From: Brachypterus glaber
Taxonomy: Eukaryota > Arthropoda > Insecta > Coleoptera > Kateretidae
Reading direction: 5' to 3'
DNA: 64,000 bases
Assembly (NCBI GenBank): GCA_958510825.1
Contig: OY294046.1
Location: 2,046,001 to 2,110,000 of the forward strand
In this document: in pieces, positions 44,061 to 55,966 of the stretch
Numbering within the stretch: position 1 is the first letter of the stretch
How the letters are laid out: each line of letters opens with the position of its first letter
Program-made: the position numbers and the translations under genes
Notes under the pieces: generated by a model
What the model saw: the letters and a program-made list of their open reading frames with translations, nothing else
What the model was told of the DNA's origin: nothing
The model's database searches: none

Positions 44061-44474
44061 AATGAAGCTCTCTACAACTAGAATTATGAAACAAAAGACG
44101 TCTACCCTATCTCTATCTCATTTGTGCTACACTTTCCAGCCAACCAAATAAATACTGTATTTGTTTTTCATACAACAAATACAGTATTTATTTGGTTGGC
44201 CGGAAAGTGTAGCACTGAGCGGCTAAAACGAACATAGCTAATGTGAATCTGTAGAATAAGATAATTCTACTAAAATTTAGATGGCGCCAGCAATTTCTTT
44301 AATAAAAATAATACAGTTACACTTTTCGCCCGGCCAAGTAAATATTGTATTTGTTCAACAAAGAACAAATACAGAATTTGTTTGGTTGGGTGGAAGTGGG
44401 AGTGTATGTATGTCTTCTATCCTTTTTGGGTAGAACTTTTCTCCCTGTCTAATCTAACGGGAGAAATCGCCATT
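44061..44474 (+). mobile_element. MITE family C, copy 1, with two strong internal hairpins
   Basis: The ends AATG(G/A)AGCTCTCTAC and the inverse of GGGAGAAATCGCCATT bound 414 bp. The first hairpin (about 44127-44216) is nearly perfect over 40 bp per arm: GTGCTACACTTTCCAGCCAA against the inverse, with CAAATAAATACTGTATTTG inside. The second (about 44325-44400) pairs ATTGTATTTGTTC with GAACAAATACAGAATT. Other copies are at 51223-51615 and 55553-55966 (inverted). A longer relative is at 5416-6213. Confidence 0.78.
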
Positions 44475-44974
44475 GAAAATGTTTGTAGGTATAAATATTT
44501 TGTGCTTAATCGTATCAAACGCCCTTACAAAGTCGAGAAAAATAGCAAGGAATTTGAGTTTTTTAATTTTCCCTTGAAACAATTAGTAGATCTAGATATA
44601 AGTGAACGGGCTCATACTGCGTGTAATTTCTATGGAGCAGCGGCAAGTCCCGAGTGGCGCTCCATAATCTGTTTAATCAATTAATCACTGAACAATGACG
44701 TCAAGGGATGACTGATGGTTAATCACTAATTTAACAACCACTGCAACAACAATACGCGAACTATTTTGAAGACATGCTGGGAAATAGTGTCCTTTCGAAA
44801 TATTGTACGTGGACTTATGGCACTTATTGTCCGTCCAATGACAAGTTTGATTAATCTGTTGTGACATCAATTAATTCAATCTACTTATTTACTTAATACC
44901 TATTATTGTTATGATGCTTAAAATACATATGGTGTTAAATTTTTATAAATAATATTGCTTCAGTAGATTTACTT
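44475..44974. other. Intron DNA
   Basis: The 100-codon frame at 44382-44684 begins in the MITE and is not convincing as a gene, though its second half (RIKRPYKVEKNSKEFEFF) is not plainly repetitive. No feature is called. Confidence 0.35.
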
Positions 44975-45486
44975 CAAAGAACTTTTACCTCAAGAAGTAA
45001 TTTCAGACCAATGTTTATGAAGGTGTCATCTTTTTGTTTGTTTATTTACTAACAGAAACGCGATACAGCTTTGTGGTGTAAAATGTATATGTCGCTAGTC
45101 GACTTTCAGGCTACCTAGTAGCGATGTTGCGTAGTTTCCACCTTATCATGAATTCAAATCATTATACTTAAATTAAAAATGTAAAAAACTTTATTGTGTA
45201 TACTATAATTATGTTTAATAATATAGTATATTTAAATCTATTAAAATTAAACTACTAGTTCATGTAAAACTCATACAAAACTAATGTTTCTTAAAATTTA
45301 CAATAAAATATCCAAAGTATATGTTTCCAATCGGCACCCCTGTCAGTCATTTTACGACATTAGACAGTGAGTTTACACATTAAACAATAGTCACTCCCCA
45401 CCAGCCCCTCACCATAGTTGGTTCACGCTTCAAACAAAGCATACGGTAGATTTCATCATGTTCCTTCTTGAGGTAAAAGTTCTTTG
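44975..45486 (+). mobile_element. hAT-like MITE family J, copy 2
   Basis: 22-bp inverted ends (CAAAGAACTTTTACCTCAAG and on), flanked by ATTTACTT and ATTTACTC (7 of 8). Interior as in the copy at 47524, with a longer middle. Confidence 0.8.
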
Positions 45487-46236
45487 ATTTACTCTGACAA
45501 ATTTCGGTTAACCTAATTAAATTCTTAAGCTATTTTTGTAGGGAGTTGAATCATAGACTTAATTGTATAAACAATTATTATTTATTGTAAAAATGATCGT
45601 TTCAGATGTCGTGAATACTAATTAGCTTGCAAATTTATGAGATTTGAACTCTTTGTCGGGCTAATTAAATATAGTCGATTTCTTTAGAAAAATACCGCGA
45701 TAAGAGCATTTTCAAATATATTTAATATTGACTAAATTTATTGTTTTTAAAATCCTATAAAAAGAGATGTAAAAATTTAGATTGGATTCAATTCTTTACA
45801 GAGTGTCTCCGAGTCAATTTTAAAAGTGCCAAGGGAAAATGTAATTTCTGTGAGAAATAATTTTGAGAATTATTCTTGAATTACAAATGTTAAGAAATAT
45901 TTTGAATATTAGAAAAATACATATTTTTTTTCCAATTTGAGTCTATATTTGATCTCTTTTAGCGGATATAAATAGAAAAATTGAAAGGTTTGAATTAATT
46001 AATGTTTTCGAAAAAGAAAAAAAGACTGTTTTTGTATTTAGCATCCAATATGTGCGGATTCCGTCGGGCATAGTTCACTTTTAATTGAACGCCGATCTAA
46101 AACAGAAACTTTAATTCACAGTATAGAATAGCTCCAATAATTGAAAATGTGTTTTAATGGACTTTCCATTATGGAAATATAATTTATGGAATGAAAATTA
46201 CGTTGTAATTAAATAGATATCGAATATCGAACTGTA
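45487..46236. other. Intron DNA
   Basis: AT-rich. No feature supported. Confidence 0.35.
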
Positions 46237-47232
46237 CTAGGGGAGACCGGGAACAAAAGTAACAAAGTCATGAATATAACAGGGCCCTTTCCACAGTCTT
46301 CCACAGTTAATGCGTATGACTTTGTAGCTTGTTTTTACTTAATTAAACTTAAAAAAATATAAAATAATATTAAAATAAAAATTTTATCAGCGAATTAAAG
46401 CTAAAAACCCAAAAAGCCCATGTAAACTTTATTTGTAGAGTATTTTTTCGTTATTTTTCTTATGCCAAATTCATAATTTACTTTTAAGGTAAAAATAAAA
46501 AGAGGGTAAATTATGTGTATCTCGTCAGTTTTATAATAGAATTTTCAGCTGATTTCAAAAATGTAGAAAATTACAGGGTGTTCCTTTAAAAAAAAGAATG
46601 TTTATGCCACTTCCGGCGAAACCGGAAGTGAAACAAAAAAATTATATCTGCCATTTTATAGCCAATGTAAAATTATATAAATGACCAAAATTTTGTCTTT
46701 ATCGAATCAAGATTTATCTTAATTTTAGGGGTGGACATAAATAAAACTTATCCGGTATTTAAAATTTTTTATTCCAAACGCTGGCATCATTTAAGTCGCC
46801 ATTATTTCCGGACTGTTTCCTGAAACATTCCTGGATCTTCCTGGAACGTAACTCACATTTAGCCAGTTCGTTGGCTCTTCTTTCTAGAATAGGCATACCG
46901 TTAAAATAAAGTGTCGCCAACATCTTGGTTTGTTTGTAAACAAATAGTAGGTAGATTCAGGCCTGAACAATAACAATTACCAGTAACTGGTATTGTTGTC
47001 TCTGCTAGAACAAAGTTTGCGAGTAAGACAGACGAATGTTTATGTTGCCGACGTTTTTGTCAGTTTTTACGAATGAAATGCCTATTCTAGAGAGAAGAGT
47101 TATTAGTTCGTTGCATTTGGCGAACATTTTAACCTTCCAAATAGCTTGCAGCAACGTAACGAGAAATTATGGAACATAACAGATGTTAAATTTCAGGAAC
47201 CTTCCTGGAAGTTTGTCCCCGGTCTACCCTAG
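46237..47232. mobile_element. Inverted-repeat element with CTAGGGGAGACCGGGAACA ends
   Basis: The left end and the inverse of the right end (CTAGGGTAGACCGGGGACA) agree at 18 of 21 positions. About 1 kb, with no coding frame. A family L MITE sits inside at 46864-47113. At 46602-46632 there is a small hairpin CACTTCCGG with CCGGAAGTG. Confidence 0.6.
46864..47113 (-). mobile_element. hAT-like MITE family L, copy with eroded left end
   Basis: The right end GAGTTATTAGTTCGTTG is intact. The left end reads CAGTTCGTTGGCTCTTCTTT instead of CAACGAACTAATAACTCTTC, so it has mutated or been converted. Interior as in 22841-23094 inverted. Confidence 0.7.
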
Positions 47233-47523
47233 AATATTATTGAAAAATGGGAAATATAAATTGAAATTTCCCATATTTGAATGTTCGTTAATAAATAATT
47301 TTGATGCATAATGGAATCAATAGGTAATTCACTATTAATTTCAATTATGGCTATTCTATTCGTGGTCTTGTTATTAAAACAATACAGCATTGTGGGCCGA
47401 TTCAAAAATAATCGAGTAAATATTTAAAAGGGCGCGGCAAAACTGACTCACGCTGGTTTTATTGACTAGTTCAAAAGCGTTAGATAAATCGACAAAAATT
47501 ACATTATTTTATTAGGTATTTAA
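47233..47523. other. Intron DNA
   Basis: No feature supported. Confidence 0.3.
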
Positions 47524-47988
47524 CAAAGAACTTTTACCTCAAGAAGTAATTTCAGACCAATGTTTATGAAGGTGTTATCTTTTTGTTTGTTTATTTACTA
47601 ACAGAAACGCGATACAGCTTTGTGGTGTAAAATGTAGATGTGGCTAGTCGACTTTCAGGCTACCTAGTAGCGATGTTGCGTAGTTTCCACCGTATCATGA
47701 ATTCAAATCATTATACTTAAATTAAAAATGTAAAAAACTTTATTGTGTATACTATAATTATGTTTAATAATATATTATATTGAAATTTATTAAAATTAAA
47801 CTACTACTGTACCCATGTCAGTCATTTTACGACATTAGACTGTGAGTTTACATTCTTTCTCTCTCTTTACGCGTACTAAGTGTAAACAATAGTCACTCCC
47901 CACCAGCCCCTCACCGTAGTTGGTTCACGCTTCAAACAAAGCATACGGTAGATTTCATCATGTTCCTTCTTGAGGTAAAAGTTCTTTG
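47524..47988 (+). mobile_element. hAT-like MITE family J, copy 3, exact 8-bp duplication
   Basis: CAAAGAACTTTTACCTCAAG ends, flanked by GTATTTAA on both sides (47516-47523 and 47989-47996). This is the cleanest copy for placing the family in an 8-bp-target group such as hAT. Confidence 0.85.
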
Positions 47989-49214
47989 GTATTTAAGTAG
48001 TAAACTTACTGTGGATAATTTAAATTTAAATTAATCCTTAAACTGGTTTGAGGCAGCTTTTCTTTCGAGAATATCCTTAGCCCATTTTTTCATTTCCCTA
48101 AAATTTCTACACCTTACTTTATTTGTTATTTGTGAGCAGTATTCAAATATCTTTGAGTAAGTTCCCATGTCTTAGTATGTTACCACCATTTGTTCCCTTC
48201 CCCGTATAGCACAAAACAGTTCTTAAAATATTCTTAAAATAAATATTAAGAATGTTGCAAGAATGTTGCTCAGCATCTTCTTATAACAAAACTATATAAT
48301 CTGCAATTTTATGATCTGTCAATTCAATATCCAGCATAGTGACATGTGTAATATTGTGTAAAACAAAACAATGTCTTAGACTATTCAAGATTTAATAGAA
48401 AACATTCGAAATTCAGGAATAAGCATAATCATAGCATTCATATCTAAAAATTAATTCTAAGAATATTCCCCATGGAATAATCAGATAATCTCTCTCTCTC
48501 TCTCTCTATTTATTTGGTCTTTTTCTTCCGAATAATTAACCAGGGTCTCTCTATATAATCATGAGGTTTCCAGTGCGCAAGTACTAATCGGATATGTATC
48601 CTGACTTGCGCACTATCACTGATAAATTACTACTGTAGTAATTTCCACGCTAATATAAAAAGTTATCATTAAAAAACACACAAAAAAACTATCTTCAAAC
48701 GTCCATTATTATTCACTTAAAATTCAACAGTTCGCTCGATTAATAACCATATATATGGTTCACTTTTACTTGTACATAAAACATTAACATAAAAATACTC
48801 TAGGCACATCAGAACAGATGGCAAAACAAAAATACACGAGGCACATCATAAAAGATGGCTTAGCACGATGCTGACGCTTGATCGTCCAGTACTTGAATAA
48901 ATCAGATAATATTCTTAGACCATCGGTGCTATTTGGGTAGACTCTTCTGCCACACCCTTTGCAATTTAATTTGATATTTCCTCCTTGTTTTCAGCGGTTT
49001 ATTCCTTTCGTGGCAGATGAAATAGTGAAAAGGTCCTGTTGAGATAATGAAGAGGACGATGTCCACTTCGGTTTAATCCATTGTGTCTCGTCCCCTGCGA
49101 AAACGGTTACTTTAAACCTTTTCCAGACATGTAGCCAGTAATGAAATGTCTAAAGACATGCAATATTTTTTTCATTTTCTTTATGACAAAAGGATATCTT
49201 TACCCAAGGGTCAG
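47989..49214. other. Intron DNA with simple repeats
   Basis: (TC)n at 48489-48507. A hairpin AGTGCGCAAGTA with GACTTGCGCACT lies at about 48573-48616. A short direct repeat AGGCACATCANAANAGATGG occurs at about 48804 and 48839. No exon recognised. Confidence 0.45.
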
Positions 49215-49414
49215 NNNNNNNNNNNNNNNNNNNNNNNNNNNNNNNNNNNNNNNNNNNNNNNNNNNNNNNNNNNNNNNNNNNNNNNNNNNNNNNNNNNNNN
49301 NNNNNNNNNNNNNNNNNNNNNNNNNNNNNNNNNNNNNNNNNNNNNNNNNNNNNNNNNNNNNNNNNNNNNNNNNNNNNNNNNNNNNNNNNNNNNNNNNNNN
49401 NNNNNNNNNNNNNN
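49215..49414. other. Assembly gap, 200 N
   Basis: Exactly 200 undetermined bases, so the true size is probably unknown. It lies within the 18.9-kb intron, so that intron length is also an estimate. Confidence 0.99.
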
Positions 49415-49883
49415 GTTCCATAAACCCTTACAATCTAATAGTTATTCACAAAAGAATATGACTTTCTTACATAATACGTATTTCGGGTAAAATACCAAAA
49501 GTCAATGAAAATTACCAGAGCACAAGTTTGTTTTCTTCGCTGAAAAAAAATAAACAAATTCGCTTTATCCAGGTTTGTCACAACACGCTTTTTTTATATT
49601 TCTCTGGTTAATTTTTATGCTCGAATGGTATTTGGTAGAAAATTTTCAGTTAATTTTTTAATGTGCAGTTTTTACCTACAGAACTAAAATACATAAGAAT
49701 AACCAGTCCCGTAACTGGGGGGGTGCTAGGGGGTACTCAGCACCCCCTGGCAATGATTTTGAGCACCCCCTGGTGAAATAAGCTCTAAACACCCCCACAG
49801 GGTTCAGTAAAGCTCTTTTTTTGATTTGAGAAATTTCTCAATTTTTCAATTTTTAGTTGGGAAATATTTTTTCTGCCATTTAC
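49415..49883. other. Intron DNA
   Basis: 49710-49800 holds inverse G/C runs (GGGGGGGTGCTAGGGGGTAC with CAGCACCCCCTGG, the latter repeated as GAGCACCCCCTGG). No gene. Confidence 0.4.
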
Positions 49884-49995
49884 AATGTACATGTAGAATG
49901 TACATGTACAATGTACATGTACAATGTACATGTACAATGTACATGTACAATGTACATGTACAATGTACATGTACAATGTACATGTACAATGTAAG
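49884..49995. repeat. Minisatellite, 12-bp ACAATGTACATG unit
   Basis: About nine head-to-tail units. Each contains the palindrome TGTACA or ACATGT, so the whole array can fold. Frames of 60-63 codons on both strands are translations of it. Confidence 0.92.
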
Positions 49996-51222
49996 TAGTT
50001 ATAACTAGTTATAATTTGCCAAAAAACAATTCTTCTTTTTTACCGATTATTGTCTGTTATTTTAACTTAACTAATAGCTAATTTGTTTTAGGTAATAGCT
50101 CGTATAAGCTGTGGTTAATTTTAGCAGTTTAAACGAATACTAGTTAATATTGTAGACCACACAGTAAATTTGTGAAATTAGAAACAGCGTTTTTCATTAG
50201 AGAAATCCGGAAAATCGATTTCCACTGACACTGAAAATAGATTGGAATGTGTCCCTAGGGATTTTCGTTGTAACACTAACAAACAAACAAACATGACCAT
50301 TAAACAGATTTAATTAAAATATAAATACGATTATTTTTATTTACTATTTACTAAATAAAAACCCAAATAAAAATATAATAAAACTCAGGAAAAAAATCGT
50401 ATTGTTTAAAAATTATGTTTTGATGCATTTTAATTACGGACCATAATTTAGGGATAATAAAATTTTAGCATAATATAAATATTAACATAACAATACAAAA
50501 TTGTTTAATTCGTTTTGTTTGTTTTTACATCCTGTAAAAAAATATAATAAAATAGTTAAATATTCTTCAGTAGGGGCCATACTTATCTATCGTAAAATAT
50601 TGCATTTTTTGCAATAAATTATTCGGTCTTTTATTATTTAAAAAGGTACTTAGAACTTTTTGATTTGACCTTTAATTATCCAAGATACAAAAAAAAATCA
50701 GACGCCAACAAAACAGATCATAGACTTGCCAAATTTATTCAGTGTTATGTTATTTTAAGTGAAAATGTTTGTAATTATGTTCTTTTGTGTTTTAAAGTAC
50801 CTATGTTGACTAAGCAATGTTAAATATAATGCGCGGTAGCTAAATTACTATCGATGTTAAATTAAAGACTGTAACATTCATATGGAGACCAATTCATTAG
50901 AAGCAAAAATATAAATATAGGTACATACTTTTCATTTATTGGAAACTTATTTTTTAGAAACTAAAGATCTGTACATGTACCGTACAAAAAATACTTTAAA
51001 AGTAACTTCTTTCGATTTTACCTAACTTTTTTGTAATTTTTTTTTATTTATTTTTTTTTACAATATAGAGTACAGAAAGTGGATTTTTTTTAACTATCTA
51101 TGAAAAATCATGTCGTCAAAAAGACGTCCAATTTCCGCTTTGCAGGCACGCGCTCTTTTCACGACATTTTTTATGACGGCTCTTAACATGTATGGTTCCA
51201 GCTATGGTCGTTCATCAACGTG
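49996..51222. other. Intron DNA
   Basis: No exon or repeat that I can support. 51110-51190 is a small balanced patch. Confidence 0.35.
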
Positions 51223-51615
51223 AATGGAGATTTCTCCTGTTAGATTAGACAGGGACAAAAGTTCTACCCAACAAGGATAGAATACATACTTCTACCCAAC
51301 CAAACAAATTCTGTATTTGTTCTTTGTTAAACAAATACAATATTTACTTGGCCGGGCGAAAGGTGTAACTATATTAAAGAAATTACTGGCGCCATCTAAA
51401 TTTTAGTAGAATTATCTTATTCTACAGATTCACATTAGCTATGTTCGTTCGTACCGCTCACTGCTACACTTTCCGGCCAACCAAATAAATACTGTATTTT
51501 TTGTATGAAAAACAAATACAGTATTTATTTGGTTGGCTGGAAAGTGTAGCACATATGAGATAGAGATAGGGTATACGTCTTTTTTTTCATAATTCTAGTT
51601 GTAGAGAGCTCCATT
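51223..51615 (-). mobile_element. MITE family C, copy 2
   Basis: AATGGAGATTTCTCC to GAGAGCTCCATT. Both internal hairpins as in 44061-44474, inverted. Confidence 0.78.
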
Positions 51616-51869
51616 GCACTCCCTCAGGTCACGGTTTGGTGCAGTGTAACATCCAAAATAATAATAAAAAATAATACAGTCACGGCGAACGGCGAATGTG
51701 AATCACTACCCTGGCTGAAACTTGTTCTTTGCTAGTCCAGCGGTGCTGGACATCTTTGCTGGACTCAACAAAGATATTATTTCGGGCCTTAGTATAACTA
51801 ATAGTACATTATGAAAGTTTTGCTCTTAAATTGTCGACCTTATGTTAATATTTAATGTTTTTGTTGCAG

Positions 51870-51955
51870 ATGAAAATAGAGATATCAACGGGCATCCGGA
51901 GGATGACCTAAAACGACAGCGGTCGCAGTACAATGGAGACCAACTATATCCAAAC
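51870..51955 (+). CDS. sv: Pax2/5/8 exon: homeodomain-remnant region
   Basis: The acceptor is TTGTTGCAG (51861-51869) and the donor GTGAGT follows 51955. It begins by completing the codon split with the previous exon (GAT) and encodes DENRDINGHPEDDL, then KRQRSQYNGDQLYPN. The piece KRQRxxYxGDQL resembles the N-terminal arm and first helix of a homeodomain (R-x-R-x-x-F/Y-x-x-x-Q-L). This is where Pax2/5/8 proteins keep only a partial homeodomain, so it is read as that remnant. It is 86 nt long and too short to be seen as an ORF. It is held in place by splice sites and phase. Confidence 0.85.
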
Positions 51956-53786
51956 GTGAGTATTTTCATTTTATATACCATAAATAAATTTTAATAAAAA
52001 AAAAAACTAATAAAAAACTACCTACATTTTTTCAAAAAATTAAATTTTCAAAAAAAAATCAAAAATATCAGGTATCTTTTTCCCCTAGCCCAGAAAAGTA
52101 TAATAGTTCTCACCTAAAAGCGTTTTAAGGTTGTGTTCAGCAGTTTGACACTTTTAATGCGTTGTAATGTGAAAATATACGGCTAAAATCGATCATTTGC
52201 CGACGTTTATTAAACAAAAAATGTTTGCTTTGATGTCCTCTGCCACCCCTAAAAGTGGTCACCCTGTATAATTCAGTTTTAGCACTAAAAATACATTTTT
52301 TAATAAGATAATAAAAAAAGTCAGTGTGTCTATCTGTAGGTTTGTTTGTTTGTTTGTAGGTAAACCTTATAATCAGTTAACATATATTTTGAGGTTATGT
52401 TAAAGCAGAATTTTTTATTTTGTTTGAAATGATTATAATAACTGTATCTGGTCAAAAAGAGCAGTTAGTTCAAGACCAAAAGATCATATTTCTTTATAAA
52501 TATTACAGTAAAGGTAAAGCATCTTCTTTTAAAAAGCTTAAAAATAACAAGTTTTAGTTAGCGGGCGAAAAAAACTTTTTGGCCCCAGGGCCACAAAGTT
52601 CAACTTTTCGCCCGTAAAACATGAACAAAAAGTGCCTCTAGAATCAATCGAATACAAAATGTGTTTTTAGTTAATGTAGTTAAAGTTTCAGTTGATCAGA
52701 AATAAATTTGAATGTAGCAAAAAATAAAATGTCTTAAAAAGTCAATAATGGGCTCACCCACCTTATATATTTAAAATTATTGCCACCCGTCAGTAAAGGA
52801 TACCCGGTTCAACTTGTTTTATTTCGATTTAATTTTTGTCAATTTCAAAGAAATTGCTCTCATTAAATAGTAATTAACTTTCAATATAATCGTGTTTGGC
52901 ATTTTAAATATTCTGAATTCAGAAAAATATGCATAGCAGTTATTTATATAATCTACTTATTTTAAATTGTATAGGAGAAACTACTTAAATGCAAAATTCC
53001 GGTTCAAAATCGTTAAAATATTTGACTTTAAATCTTTTTTCTATTTTGCGACTCTTATAAGCTCATAATCACACGCATTTTGCGTGTTCTTATAGGCCCA
53101 TAAGAGGTCTGTACTTTTTGTTCTTTTGGGTTGGCAACAGACCTGGCCTATCGCTTGACGTTTTCCATGCAAATGTCAATGTCGCTTTAAAGAATTTTCG
53201 TTTGGACTTTTTCTACAATATTTTGTGTTTAGATTATTTGTACCATGTTAAAATTGTGGCTTGGTTAATTGCAGTGAAAAAGAGAAGAGATGACTATAAA
53301 ATATATCAAAATATTATTTGTTCTTAGAATTTTAAACATGGTGTAAACTGTAATGCCAATCCAAAACAAAAATCCCTAAATAAGTCATCAATTTAAATGT
53401 AAGTTTTTTTTTTAATTTTAGAGCAAAATAGAAAAAATTGTATAAAGCACTTGTTTCATAACACGTTTTTAATGCACTAGTACTTTAGAAAACTCGCCGC
53501 AAGCACGTTTTCTAAACTTGTACTCGCTAAAAACGTATGTTATGAAACTAGTACTTCAATATACTATAAATGTGTTAAGAAGAACATATTTCTTTAAAAT
53601 CAACATTTTTGGAAATAATATAATTTTTCAATTCGTACTTCCTGTTCCTGCTCTAAATTTTTAACGATAATTTTTCCTTTGCCCTGAAAACTACAGTTTT
53701 ACGAGGAATCCGAACCTCAGTTATCAGTTTATTACGATGATGTTCTATTGTTGGATTATTATAAACAATTTTTTTTATTTTTGTAG
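51956..53786. other. Intron with repeat families K and B
   Basis: 52380-52660 is a family K piece (GGGCCACAAAGTTCAACTTT and CGCCCGTAAAACATGAAC). 53038-53560 is family B copy 2 (see next). It ends in a T-run and TTGTAG acceptor. Confidence 0.5.
53038..53560 (+). repeat. Dispersed repeat family B, copy 2
   Basis: Matches 3648-4085 in the same orientation. The palindromic right part is longer here (GTTTCATAACACGTTTTT against the inverse near 53527-53548). Confidence 0.65.
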
Positions 53787-54000
53787 CCTTGGTCGGGTAA
53801 ATGGAGTATCAAAGACGAACACAAACTGCTATCCGAAATAGGTGGTGCGGGCACCACCACGATAGGGCAGTCCGGATACTACGACACCCATGCAGGTTTT
53901 CCTGGGGTCGGGTCCGTCAGTTCTGCAGCCGATATCTACGACACGATCAACACAATGAGTCAAGCCACATCCCAAAATCTCTACACACCTCCATCCTTAG
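53787..54000 (+). CDS. sv: Pax2/5/8 exon: KWSIKDEHKLL region
   Basis: The acceptor is TTTTTGTAG and the donor GTAAGA follows 54000. Read in the phase set by its neighbours it encodes PWSGKWSIKDEHKLLSEIGG, then a Gly/Thr/Ser-rich stretch with YYDTHAGFPGVGS, ADIYDTINTMSQ and NLYTPPSL. It belongs to the C-terminal transactivation half, downstream of the homeodomain remnant. The W-x-x-KW-x-IKDEHKLL block looks like a conserved motif, possibly shared among arthropod orthologues, but I cannot check that here. A longer ATG frame in another phase (53801-54004) is only a shadow. Confidence 0.9.
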
Positions 54001-54396
54001 GTAAGATGTCTTTTGATTCATTTTTAAATTTTTTAAGATATTTTAATTGAGAAACGAGTAATGATGCTAGACCATCTTCATAGGAAATCTATATGACTTA
54101 GATTTTGTAACACCTTTTTCCAAAAGGAACAGTTGTTTTATTAAATTTTGATTTTCACCATCATCAAATAGCACCAAAGGAAAAATACATATGCTTAACT
54201 TTATGTTTTAATTTCTTTTTCTAAAAGCCTTTTATGATTTTTTATTTAGTGTCAAAATTTGCATAAAGAATCACTAGTTTTTGTTATTGTGTCATTTGAA
54301 AAAAAAATATTTTTTTATGAAAAAGTTAAATTATCAACTCTTTCAAACTCAGTACCACATAAAATAATTAAAAACAAAGTATGCTTATCTATAATT
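54001..54396. other. Intron DNA
   Basis: AT-rich. No feature. Confidence 0.35.
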
Positions 54397-55046
54397 CAGA
54401 ATAGTATATTCTATAACTAGTATGGAATGACTATACCATACGTGTTGTAGACTATACTTTTTCTTCGACTGCAAATATGAAACACTGTATGGCTTTAAAC
54501 TGCGGACAATGTTAAAGACAATGTTTCTTGTGACTCGACATTGTAAATGCAACAAAACACATATTTTTAAATAAAGCAATTAATTTTATTTAATAATTTT
54601 ATCAAATCAGTACTCGAAAAATATTTTATTTTATTTTAGCACATATTTACAAATTATATAGCAAAAATTGAAGGTTATGTCAGATTGCTGTGACAGATAT
54701 CAGGTTTAAATATTTAACAATACATGGAGCACTTTTAATTTTTTGAACTAAATTGATAAAAAAACTGGTCAAATATTAAGAAAAACTAATAAACTTTATG
54801 TAATTTTAACGCAAAACTTTAAATTTCATTAAATTATTCAATATTTCATGGTAAAATATATATATTTTTGCTAATTTTGCAGCAATTTTCTTTACTTTTA
54901 TAAACAAGAGATGGCACTACATGTGCTCATTCTAACACTCGATACGGAATATTCATACCGTATCTAGAGCTAGAATGGATTCATTCTGTGTTTGAAAAGT
55001 GTATGTATTTGCTTACATTCTAAAGCAGTCGTAGAAAAAATATATA
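54397..55046 (-). repeat. Dispersed repeat family M, copy 2
   Basis: Inverse of 33519-34234. It lacks the GC-richer 50-bp block. The pair could fold the 20 kb between them, but no function is implied. Confidence 0.7.
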
Positions 55047-55245
55047 CTCTATTGAGTATTTTCTCCATACAACAAACATATATATTTATTTTCTTATACA
55101 ATTGTTTGTTTCTCGATTGAAATTTCTTAAATAAATTCTGTACTAAAATTTATCATCAAAAAAGTATTACTGGGTTAAAAGTTTTGGTGGCGGTTAAATA
55201 AAAAAATTATAAAATATTCTAAAAATTGGATATTTATAAACACAG

Positions 55246-55344
55246 GATCGAGTTCAATAACACCACTAGCACCAATTACCATGCACGAAATGAAAATAGA
55301 AACAAATAGGTTAATGGACCCCGCCATGTCCCCATATCATTCAG
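55246..55344 (+). CDS. sv: Pax2/5/8 exon: small Ser/Met-rich segment
   Basis: The acceptor is AACACAG (ending 55245) and the donor GTGAGA follows 55344. It encodes GSSSITPLAPITMHEMKIET, then NRLMDPAMSPYHS, in the phase required on both sides (2 + 32 codons + 1). It was found only through splice sites and phase, since it has no long ORF. MKIE resembles a sumoylation consensus (psi-K-x-E), which is worth noting but unproven. Confidence 0.85.
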
Positions 55345-55552
55345 GTGAGAAGCTATGAAAAGAAAAACATAACCTAACATTATGAAGATTAGATAAACAT
55401 AACCTTACATTTTGGGAAAAGTTTCTATCTTTCAATCAGTACCTATTAGCTTTGCAAAGGCATATCTTTCTTCTATTAGCTTTTTATGGGGATATATTTC
55501 AATCACTTCCTCTTAGACCTCTTAGTTTAGGGTAAAAATAGTACAGAACTAC
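55345..55552. other. Intron DNA
   Basis: Short direct repeat CATAACCTNACATT at about 55369 and 55399. No gene. Confidence 0.35.
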
Positions 55553-55966
55553 AATGGCGATTTCTCCCGTTAGATTAGACAGGGACAAAAGTTCTACCCA
55601 AAAAGGATAGAAGACATACATACACTCCCACTTCCACCCAACCAAACAAATTCTGTATTTGTTCTTTGTTGAACAAATACAATATTTACTTGGCCGGGCG
55701 AAAAGTGTAACTATATTATTTTTATTAAATAAATTACTGCCGCCATCTAAATTTTAGTAGAATTATCTTATTCTACAGATTTACATTAGCTATGTTCGTT
55801 CGTGCCGCTCACTGCTACACTTTCCGGCCAACAAAATAAATACTGTATTTGTTGTATGAAAAACAAATACAGTATTTATTTGGTTGGCTGGAAAGTGTAG
55901 CAAAAATGAGACAGAGATAGGGTAGACGTCTTTTGTTTCATAATTCTAGTTGTAGAGAGCTCCATT
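55553..55966 (-). mobile_element. MITE family C, copy 3
   Basis: AATGGCGATTTCTCC to GAGAGCTCCATT, with both hairpins. It is closest to the copy at 44061, inverted. Confidence 0.78.

Noticed and set aside
49141..49490. ORFs of 106 and 114 codons at 49.2 kb
   Set aside because: Most of their length is the run of N.
53801..54004. A 67-codon ATG frame rich in Arg and His
   Set aside because: It is the wrong frame over the Pax2/5/8 exon 53787-54000. The neighbouring exons' phases and the splice sites fix another frame.
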